Assembly: GCA_052266715.1 (NCBI GenBank)
Contig: JBQPRB010000015.1
Strand: one strand, 5' to 3'
Origin: Jeotgalibaca sp052266715
Lineage (GTDB): Bacteria > Bacillota > Bacilli > Lactobacillales > Aerococcaceae
DNA length: 24,541 bases
Within the stretch, counting starts at the first letter, position 1, and each line of letters starts with the position of its first letter. The notes beneath the pieces are model-generated. The model had not been told where the DNA came from, did no database searches, and was given only the letters and a program-made list of their open reading frames with translations. Below are positions 6,324 through 12,677 of this stretch, piece after piece. A program made the translations under genes and the position numbers.

Positions 6324-6326
6324 CGG

Positions 6327-7730
6327 TTAAGACTGTTTGCGTGTCAACAGACAGACATTCTCAACATGCGTCGTATGCGGGAACTGGTCCACGGGCTGGA
6401 CGGTCACGAGTTCGTATCCGAAGTCGCGCAGCCACACCAGATCGTCGGCCAGGCTCTTCGGGCTGCAGGAAACATAGACGACCTTGTCGGTACCAAAACG
6501 GCCGATACTGCGCATGACCTTGCCACCGGCGCCGCTTCTGGGCGGATCAAGGACCAGCAAATCGGGATGGCCCCAGACTTCATTCAAATCGATGAGTCCT
6601 TGGCGGGCGTCGCTGACCATAAAGAAGGTATTAGCCAAACCGTTATCCTCTGCGTTGCGGCGTGCCGAAAGGATCGAATTTTCGACGATTTCGATGCCGG
6701 CGAGGTCCTTACTGTTTTTGGCAAGCGGCAGGCTGAAGGTGCCAACCCCGCAGAACAAGTCCAGGACGCGCATGTCCTTGTTCACGTCGGCCATTTCCAA
6801 GGCCAATTCGACCAGTTTTTCGGCTTGGACCGGATTAGCTTGGAAGAACGTGTCCGGCCAGATCCGGTATTTGAAGCCGTTCAGTTCATCATTGATGTAG
6901 TCACGGCCATGCAGGATGTACGTGGCATCGGCCTGGATGCGTTCCGTCGCCGTCGCATGTTCCACCCATTGCAAACTGACCAATTTCTCGAATTGGGCGG
7001 TCAGGCGTTTGACCAACTCGTCCGCCGCGGCCTGATACTGTTGCGGCGCTTCTGTTGCGTAAAGGACGACCATCATTTCTCCCGTCGCAAACGACATCCG
7101 CATCAACAAGTTGCGCAACAAACCAGTTTGGCTCGTTTTGGAATAGCCAGGAAGGTCGAAATCTTTCTGCCATTGGCTGATGATGTGCTTGATTTCAACC
7201 ATCACTTCCGGTGCCAGGATGGAATCCTCCATATCGATGACCCGGCGGAAGTTACCTTGTTGGTGCATGCCGAGTTCGCCGTTTTCCCCGAAAGTCAGTT
7301 CCATCTTGTTGCGGTAACGCTTCGGGTTGTCCATGCCGATGATCGGCTTCACTAGGGAGGCATCAAAGCCTTTTTCCTTCAAATAGCCCTTGACCATCTC
7401 CATTTTGTATTCCAGTTGGGCATCGTAATGCATGTATTGCAGCGGTGTCCCCCCGGAAACAGCCTGATCGGTCGGGATGGCGAGATTTCGGCTTGGTCCC
7501 GGCTGCAATAATTCATCGTAGTCCACGACCGCTTTGCGCCGGCCTTTGGCATTCGGGATCGTTACCCGAACGACATCACCCGGCACCACATTGGTGACAT
7601 TGATATTCAAGCCCTTCCCGTTCGAACCTTTGTCCGGTGGATGAACGTGTTTAGCGTAGCCATAACCACTGGCGTTGATATTTTTTATCGTTACTTCCAA
7701 TACTTCGGTTGGATAAACCTTCTTTTTCAT
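6327..7730 (-). CDS. rlmD: RlmD-type 23S rRNA (uracil-C5)-methyltransferase, GC-rich paralogue
   Basis: 467 residues of the TrmA/RumA family: N-terminal TRAM domain (about 1-75), central domain, and a SAM-dependent methyltransferase domain with VLDLFCGVGTFSLPLA (SAM loop), LLVLDPPRSGAGG and VYVSCSPKSL, whose Cys is the catalytic nucleophile. The general base Glu lies in the terminal HTTHVENVCLLTR. The Cys set that ligates an Fe-S cluster in RumA is absent (SGGTPLQYMHYDAQLEYK). GAGGTGA precedes the ATG. The family methylates U747 and/or U1939. A second paralogue lies at 9943-11325. Base composition is much richer in GC than the neighbours (38 G+C in the 60 bases at 6721-6780), and the gene ends against a tnpB remnant, both pointing to acquisition by transfer. 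Confidence 0.92.
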   Translation of the reverse strand: MKKKVYPTEVLEVTIKNINASGYGYAKHVHPPDKGSNGKGLNINVTNVVPGDVVRVTIPNAKGRRKAVVDYDELLQPGPSRNLAIPTDQAVSGGTPLQYMHYDAQLEYKMEMVKGYLKEKGFDASLVKPIIGMDNPKRYRNKMELTFGENGELGMHQQGNFRRVIDMEDSILAPEVMVEIKHIISQWQKDFDLPGYSKTSQTGLLRNLLMRMSFATGEMMVVLYATEAPQQYQAAADELVKRLTAQFEKLVSLQWVEHATATERIQADATYILHGRDYINDELNGFKYRIWPDTFFQANPVQAEKLVELALEMADVNKDMRVLDLFCGVGTFSLPLAKNSKDLAGIEIVENSILSARRNAEDNGLANTFFMVSDARQGLIDLNEVWGHPDLLVLDPPRSGAGGKVMRSIGRFGTDKVVYVSCSPKSLADDLVWLRDFGYELVTVQPVDQFPHTTHVENVCLLTRKQS

Positions 7731-7814
7731 TTTTTCACCTCAAGATTGTACTTTGTCCATCATGACTAAAACTGTTGGTCAAATTCTTTTCCATGCCATT
7801 ATACAAAAATACAG

Positions 7815-8024
7815 TTACTCAAAATAGAATAACTCTTCAAATTTTTTATCCAAAGCAATGCAGATAGTAAGGGCCAACTTCGCATTTGGATTGTATTGGC
7901 CCGTTTCGATCGAGCTGATTGTATTACGTGATACTCCGACCATTTCCGCAAGTTGCGTCTGAGATAATTTTTTCTCATTTCTGGCTTCTTTCAAATGGTT
8001 TTGTAAAATCAATTTTTCGTCCAT
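7815..8024 (-). CDS. XRE-family helix-turn-helix regulator
   Basis: 69 residues that are essentially one HTH_3 domain: LKEARNEKKLSQTQLAEMVG, then VSRNTISSIETGQYNPNAKL and ALTICIALDKKFEELFYFE. Such short Cro/C1-type regulators often sit beside small membrane proteins. The AGGTGA ribosome binding site overlaps the stop codon of the upstream DUF6442 gene, so the two are translationally coupled. It probably binds the palindrome in the operon's promoter (8424-8438). Confidence 0.9.
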   Translation of the reverse strand: MDEKLILQNHLKEARNEKKLSQTQLAEMVGVSRNTISSIETGQYNPNAKLALTICIALDKKFEELFYFE

Positions 8025-8031
8025 AGCTCAC

Positions 8032-8367
8032 CTATAAAATATTTGAGGTAATAATCAAATCACGGACATGGATGATCGAGAAAAGTAATGTTAAGAGGAT
8101 ATAAATCACCGCAAGCCAGATGTCTCTTTTTTTCTTCAGATGCATTGCCTTTGTAGTGTACCCAGTGGCTAAAGCAGAGGATACAACAGCGTATAGGCCG
8201 TAGTTCGTTCCACCACCGACAAATATCTGGATGACGATAAAAACAGTGGCGAGGATTGCTGCCACAACAGTCGCTGAATTTCCTCCGCTTTGACTTACTT
8301 CCTTTTCATACACATCCTGGTTCTTGTTCTCTTTTCTACTTTTGGCTAAAATTTCCTCCTTATTCAT
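8032..8367 (-). CDS. DUF6442 family membrane protein
   Basis: 111 residues starting MNKEEILAKSRKENKNQDVY then EKEV, a charged cytoplasmic N-terminus, followed by three hydrophobic helices (about residues 35-53, 58-78, 85-103). The start and the IQIFVGGGTNYGLYAV segment are typical of DUF6442. AGGAGG precedes ATG 8367 at seven bases; the frame extends six codons further without a ribosome binding site. Paired with the XRE regulator in a two-gene operon. Function unknown; the pairing resembles other regulator/small membrane protein couples. Confidence 0.85.
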   Translation of the reverse strand: MNKEEILAKSRKENKNQDVYEKEVSQSGGNSATVVAAILATVFIVIQIFVGGGTNYGLYAVVSSALATGYTTKAMHLKKKRDIWLAVIYILLTLLFSIIHVRDLIITSNIL

Positions 8368-8407
8368 CCCAATACCTCCTATCAAGATGCCAAGTTACCT
8401 TGTCAAT

Positions 8408-8438
8408 ATTATACACCCGCCTAGTTTGCTTTGCAAAC
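8408..8438 (-). promoter_or_regulatory. Promoter of the DUF6442-XRE operon with palindromic operator
   Basis: On the minus strand TTGCAA (8431-8436) and TATAAT (8408-8413) are 17 bases apart. The -35 is embedded in a perfect inverted repeat, GTTTGC-TTT-GCAAAC (8424-8438), a likely operator for the XRE protein encoded by the operon. Confidence 0.7.
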
Positions 8439-8505
8439 GCTCGTATAAAATCCCCTTGGTGCACCTTCTCATTGTGAGTTTGATGTGCGAAAAGCACAAA
8501 AAAAT

Positions 8506-8537
8506 CCCCCTAAAGTAGGTTAATCTACTTTAGGGGG
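8506..8537 (-). terminator. Intrinsic terminator of the PTS EIIC gene
   Basis: CCCCCTAAAGTAG (8506-8518) and CTACTTTAGGGGG (8525-8537) form a perfect 13-bp stem with a six-base loop. On the minus strand it is followed by a run of T (8497-8505). Confidence 0.92.
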
Positions 8538-8551
8538 AATATTTTATGCTT

Positions 8552-9685
8552 TTACTTATTTGCTGTAATTTCATCGATTTCTTCTGGCGACAGATCTTTA
8601 TATGCACCAAGATAAGTTAAAACGAAAGTGACTCCAAAAGAAATGGCAATAGTGATCAACGTATTTATGAAGTTCCCCCAGCTACCATCTGGTGAGATGT
8701 ACGCAGGTAATGCAGCCAAGCCTGGATCGGATAGAGCGAAACCTTTGACACCGACGATACCAGCGTATAAACCACCGATGAACCCACCTGCAATAATCGA
8801 AATCATCGCTTTTTTGATAGGAATCGCCACACCATAAAGTGCCGGTTGCGAAACACCCAAGAGCGCAGTAACTGCTGCAGAAACAGAATATTGTTTGTAG
8901 CTATTCGATTTTGTGCGCATTGCGATTGCAAAGGCAGCACCCGCCATCGCCATATTACCCGGTAATAAACCTGTCATCATCAAATTATCAAATCCGACTT
9001 GTGCTAAATTTTGTGCAGATATTGGAATCAACGCATAATGACCACCGGCCATGATAATAAACATTCCAAATCCACCTAAAATAGCAGAAACCAACCAACC
9101 TGCAAATTCATTCAACCAAGTAATTGAAACACCTAGTGCATTACCGAAGAACGTGCCGACTGGACCAATGACAAGTACACCCAGGACGCCTGTAAGCATC
9201 AGGATTAAAACAGGTGAGAATACACCTTTAATCATTTTCGGGAGGACTTTATTCACAGCTTTTTCAATATATGACTGCGCCCAAATGATTAAAATAATCG
9301 GAATGACAGATGAAATGTAAGTGTTGTGTGCAACTGGTATTCCAAAAAAATCTCCTGTTCTTGTTTGAACTGCCTCTGTAAATTCTGGATGAACCAAGAA
9401 TAGCGCTACACTGGCAGCCAGAGCGGGATTGGTCCCAAAGACTTTTGCAGATGAATAAGCTAATAGTACTGGCAAAAAGTAAAAGACAGCATCAGCAATA
9501 TGATAAAGAATAAATTGCTCTGCGGTTTCAGGCTGTATGATATTAAAAGTCAAAAGTAAGATGATGATACCTTTAAGAATTCCGGCACCCGTCAATGCAA
9601 CTAAATTAGGGGCAAAAATTTCTTTCAGTCCCATTAACAATTTGTCAATTAAAGATGTGTCTTTTCTTTTTTCTTGACTTTTCAT
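8552..9685 (-). CDS. PTS EIIC-domain permease (glucose/beta-glucoside superfamily), EIIC only
   Basis: 377 residues, almost all hydrophobic. It begins with a short charged tail, then LLMGLKEIFAPNLVALTGAGILKG, as in EIIC domains of the glucose/glucoside group. The substrate-binding region shows GGHYALIPISAQNLAQVG, and GVSQPALYGVAIPIKKA matches the EIIC core motif. Full-length beta-glucoside permeases have about 600 residues with EIIB (phospho-Cys) and EIIA domains; neither is present here or next door. It must use EIIB/EIIA in trans or act without phosphorylation. GGAGG stands seven bases before the ATG. Flanked by terminators on both sides, so monocistronic. A 30-bp inverted repeat lies upstream. 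Sugar specificity not predictable. Confidence 0.85.
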   Translation of the reverse strand: MKSQEKRKDTSLIDKLLMGLKEIFAPNLVALTGAGILKGIIILLLTFNIIQPETAEQFILYHIADAVFYFLPVLLAYSSAKVFGTNPALAASVALFLVHPEFTEAVQTRTGDFFGIPVAHNTYISSVIPIILIIWAQSYIEKAVNKVLPKMIKGVFSPVLILMLTGVLGVLVIGPVGTFFGNALGVSITWLNEFAGWLVSAILGGFGMFIIMAGGHYALIPISAQNLAQVGFDNLMMTGLLPGNMAMAGAAFAIAMRTKSNSYKQYSVSAAVTALLGVSQPALYGVAIPIKKAMISIIAGGFIGGLYAGIVGVKGFALSDPGLAALPAYISPDGSWGNFINTLITIAISFGVTFVLTYLGAYKDLSPEEIDEITANK

Positions 9686-9715
9686 AATGTATCCTCCAAA
9701 TTATATTGATTTTTT

Positions 9716-9745
9716 TATATTAGTTTCAAAATCACAACTAATATA
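9716..9745 (-). promoter_or_regulatory. Inverted-repeat operator candidate upstream of the PTS EIIC gene
   Basis: TATATTAGTT (9716-9725) and AACTAATATA (9736-9745) are perfect ten-base arms separated by ten bases. On the minus strand a weak promoter (TTGTAA, 18 bases, TATATT) ends at its upstream edge, placing the repeat at the transcription start. Likely repressor site. Confidence 0.5.
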
Positions 9746-9887
9746 TTACCATTAAATAATCATTTACAAAAGATTTAAATTGCCAATTACTTAACAAAAC
9801 CAAGTTAATTTAAAAAACTTACGGGATAAATATAAAGTTATTTATAAAATAAACCGATTTCATTTCTTTGCTTTTTCATTCACAAAA

Positions 9888-9928
9888 GTCAGCTTCCTTG
9901 ATAAAATTATTTTATCTAGGAAGCTGAC
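9888..9928 (-). terminator. Intrinsic terminator of the dgkB-rlmD unit
   Basis: GTCAGCTTCCT and AGGAAGCTGAC (9888-9898 and 9918-9928) form an 11-bp stem that continues inward as GATAAAAT/ATTTTATC after a mismatch. On the minus strand TTTTGTG follows. Confidence 0.85.
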
Positions 9929-9942
9929 CTCGTAACATTTAT

Positions 9943-11325
9943 TTAGTTTGCCTTCTCCATCATAACAACTGTCTCAACATGCAATGTTTGCGGGAACAAG
10001 TCCACTGGCTGCGCTTCGGTCGCTTTGTAGCCTTTTTCATCGAAGATTGCCAAGTCACGTGCTAATGTTGCTGGGTTACAGCTGACATAAACGATACGTT
10101 CTGGATTCATTGCGACTGCTGCATCTATAAATGAAGCTTCCAATCCTTTACGTGGCGGATCCACTACAATGACATCCGCTTTAACATCATTTTCTGCCCA
10201 TTTAGGCAGTAATTCTTCAGCTGCACCTACTTCAAAAGTCACATTGCTAATGTTATTTTCTTCGGCGTTGCGTTTCGCCATTTCAATTGCATCTGGAACA
10301 ATTTCCATCGCAAAAACGTGCTCTGCTTTTTCGGCCAAAGCCAATGAAATGGTTCCAATTCCACAATAAGCATCCACAACCGTTTCTTTTCCAGTTAGTT
10401 GCGCTGCATCTACAGCTAATTGGTAAAGTTTTTCCGTTTGTGTCGGGTTAATTTGGTAGAAAGATTTAGAGCTGATTGCAAATTTATGGCCTAACAAGTT
10501 ATCATGATAAACATCTTCTCCATAAAGAACGATGTTTTCTTCACCTAAAATAACATTTGTCCGTTTCGGGTTGACGTTTTGAACGATGCTCACAACTTCT
10601 GGTAATGCTTCACGGATATCTGGAATAATTTTACTTAGGGGGAATAGTTTCGCAGTACGCGTAACCAAAACAATCATCATTTCCCCTGTGTAATAACCGC
10701 GACGAATCATGATGTGGCGGATATTCCCGATATTTTTTCTTTCATCGTAAGGCTTAATACCATATTCTTGCAGGATATCACGCACTTTGACAATCGCTTC
10801 ATCGATCTTTGGATCCTGGATATGGAAATTCTCCATTGGAATCAATTCGTGTGTGCCTTTACGGAAGAATCCCGTCACTAATTTGCCATCTTTGCCACGT
10901 ACAGGGATTTGCGCTTTGTTACGGTAACCCCAAGGATTACTCATACCAATTGTTTCATGAACCTTGATATTTGGTAATTTTGCAATACGTTTCAAGTCTT
11001 GTGCGACCATGTTTTGTTTAAATGCCAGTTGCGCACTGTAACGCATATGTTGTAACGGCATTGTTCCAACGCGCGTACCGAGTACATCGATAGTTGGAAT
11101 GCGGTCCTGTGAAGTAGTCAAACGTTCTTCAATACGGGCATAACCATATGTTTTACCTACTTTTGTAACTTTGACTTGTGCTTTTTCGCCAGGAAGTCCG
11201 TCTACCACAAACAAAGGAAAGCCGTCTACTTTGGCAACGCCTAATCCTTCAGAAGTTAAATCTTCAAATGTAACGGTTAATTTATCATTCTTTACTACTG
11301 GTGGTGCTTCATAATTTTTTTTCAT
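9943..11325 (-). CDS. rlmD: RlmD/RlmCD-type 23S rRNA (uracil-C5)-methyltransferase
   Basis: 460 residues of the TrmA/RumA family. N-terminal TRAM domain (LTVTFEDLTSEGLGVAKVDG through VTKVGKTYGYARIEE), a middle domain with NPWGYRNKAQIPV, and a methyltransferase domain with VVDAYCGIGTISLALAEKA (SAM site), VIVVDPPRKGLEASF and VYVSCNPATLARDL containing the nucleophilic Cys. No Fe-S Cys cluster. It adds a methyl to C5 of U1939 and possibly U747 of 23S rRNA. AAGGAG lies before the ATG. It follows dgkB, the same order as yerQ(dgkB)-yefA in Bacillus, so this is the native copy and the one at 6327-7730 the likely newcomer. A TATAAT box at 11371-11376 may give it its own promoter. Confidence 0.94.
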   Translation of the reverse strand: MKKNYEAPPVVKNDKLTVTFEDLTSEGLGVAKVDGFPLFVVDGLPGEKAQVKVTKVGKTYGYARIEERLTTSQDRIPTIDVLGTRVGTMPLQHMRYSAQLAFKQNMVAQDLKRIAKLPNIKVHETIGMSNPWGYRNKAQIPVRGKDGKLVTGFFRKGTHELIPMENFHIQDPKIDEAIVKVRDILQEYGIKPYDERKNIGNIRHIMIRRGYYTGEMMIVLVTRTAKLFPLSKIIPDIREALPEVVSIVQNVNPKRTNVILGEENIVLYGEDVYHDNLLGHKFAISSKSFYQINPTQTEKLYQLAVDAAQLTGKETVVDAYCGIGTISLALAEKAEHVFAMEIVPDAIEMAKRNAEENNISNVTFEVGAAEELLPKWAENDVKADVIVVDPPRKGLEASFIDAAVAMNPERIVYVSCNPATLARDLAIFDEKGYKATEAQPVDLFPQTLHVETVVMMEKAN

Positions 11326-11417
11326 AATTTCTCCTTATTGGTGCCTGATAGGTGAGAGGGATTCATTTGAATTATACAAGCTTATAGTATAACACGACAG
11401 AGGCGATTACCACTCAT

Positions 11418-12389
11418 TTATTTTTCTAAATTTGCAATTTCCTTCAAAAGTTTTGCTGTATGATTGTTCAGCTCAGCCGGGGAAGCATAGTCGGTCGTAT
11501 TTCCCAAAATACGTATATGCTGATGCAAGTTACGGAAAGTGACAGGGCCTGTCCCTCCGAACTCGCCATCCAGATTAAGTAAAAGAGGTTGTTGATCCAA
11601 TGATTCGGCTGTTACAAATGAAGTATGGATATATTCTACTTTGGGATGAGTGATGTGCTTTCCATTTTGGATAATCATCCCCAGTATTTGCAGAATTTCA
11701 AATATGCTGGCAGTCTTGATAATGAAAAGCGTAAACAAACCATTTCCCATCAACATATAAGGGTCGATATTTTCAATTCCGCCAACCGATTTTGTGAGTG
11801 CCACAAAATACATGGAGGCTTCTCCGACAAAAACGCCCGCTTCATGTTCTATTCGCATTTTGATAGGTTTAACCAACAGCAATTTTTCTGCACCTTTTAT
11901 TAAATAGGCTAAATAACCAAAAGCACCCTTCAGGCGAGGTGGAATCCCATAGGTAATGTCCGATAAATAGCCGCCCGCAGCAATGTTGACAAAGTATTTA
12001 TCATTCGCTTTCCCTACGTCCATGGGAATCGCCTGTCCTTTAGCAATAACTTTAGCCGCCTCCAGTAAATCACCTCGTGGGATTTTCAAGGATCGGGCCA
12101 AATCATTGGTGGTTCCAGCTGGGATAATGCCAATAAGTGGCCTCTTAGGTAAATTGCTGATACCATTGATAACTTCGCTGACTGTTCCGTCTCCGCCCGC
12201 AGCAACGATTAATTCAAAGCCTTCCAGGGCCGCCCGCGTCGCTTCTTTAGCGGCAGACCGCGGTTCAGGTGTTGTTTCGTAGGTACTCGTTTCATAACCG
12301 GCCTCTTCAAGAATTCTGAGGATAGCCACCAAGTATTTCGTGATTTGTTCCCGACCGGATACTGGATTATAAATCACTCTTGCGCGCAT
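11418..12389 (-). CDS. dgkB: Diacylglycerol kinase, DgkB-type lipid kinase
   Basis: 323 residues with the DAGK catalytic domain: RVIYNPVSGRE (nucleotide-binding start), AAGGDGTVSEVINGI (GGDGT at 65-69), IGIIPAGTTNDLARSL and VDVGKAN-type segments (PMDVGKAND). The C-terminal beta domain has LLNLDGEFGGTGPVTF. It phosphorylates diacylglycerol to phosphatidic acid, recycling the diacylglycerol released when lipoteichoic acid is made from phosphatidylglycerol. It acts at the inner face of the membrane. A strong AAGGAGG precedes the ATG. The rlmD gene follows 92 bases downstream, a conserved Firmicute arrangement. Confidence 0.93.
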   Translation of the reverse strand: MRARVIYNPVSGREQITKYLVAILRILEEAGYETSTYETTPEPRSAAKEATRAALEGFELIVAAGGDGTVSEVINGISNLPKRPLIGIIPAGTTNDLARSLKIPRGDLLEAAKVIAKGQAIPMDVGKANDKYFVNIAAGGYLSDITYGIPPRLKGAFGYLAYLIKGAEKLLLVKPIKMRIEHEAGVFVGEASMYFVALTKSVGGIENIDPYMLMGNGLFTLFIIKTASIFEILQILGMIIQNGKHITHPKVEYIHTSFVTAESLDQQPLLLNLDGEFGGTGPVTFRNLHQHIRILGNTTDYASPAELNNHTAKLLKEIANLEK

Positions 12390-12632
12390 GTCACACCTCC
12401 TTGTCCTTTAAGATAATTATACAATAATCCTTGTACAAAAGAGCCTTGAAATGGTATGCTCTATCTTGTAATTATTTCCACGAACTCCCCCAACTTCCCA
12501 TAAGTTGCTCAAATTAAATTATAAAATGCATAACTTCATGCTTTCATCCGATTACCAAAATTTCTGATGATACTTTCCTCTAGCAATTAATCCGAATCTC
12601 CCTTAATATATGTAGTAGTTATATTGAACAAC

Positions 12633-12652
12633 AAACACAACATGTTGTGTTT
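12633..12652. promoter_or_regulatory. NrdR-box-like palindrome upstream of nrdJ
   Basis: A perfect 20-base palindrome centred on ACACAACATGTTGTGT, close to the NrdR repressor consensus, lies 25 bases before the nrdJ start. NrdR boxes usually occur as tandem pairs; a second, clear one is not seen here. TTGAAC at 12624-12629 could be a -35 but no well-spaced -10 follows. Confidence 0.65.
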
Positions 12653-12677
12653 ATATAAAGATTGAGGAGTGATTCGA

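Larger units (their letters stand above)
6111..6326 (-). mobile_element. Remnant of an IS605/IS1341-type element: 3' end of tnpB plus right end
   Basis: It holds the last codons of tnpB, then two GC-rich hairpins (6163-6180 and 6119-6150) and the sequence TAGTTCAA, the usual layout of an IS605-type right end. All of tnpB upstream of these codons is missing; the break coincides with the stop codon of the GC-rich rlmD gene. The hairpin sequence differs from the IS200 copies at the window ends, so it belongs to another element family. Confidence 0.75.

Noticed and set aside
6270..7355. Long plus-strand open frame of 361 codons
   Set aside because: It is the antisense shadow of the GC-rich rlmD gene; no ribosome binding site and no recognisable protein.
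12390..12677. Possible cobalamin riboswitch before the B12-dependent nrdJ
   Set aside because: I see no B12-box-like conserved core or extended structure; the only clear signal is the NrdR-like palindrome.
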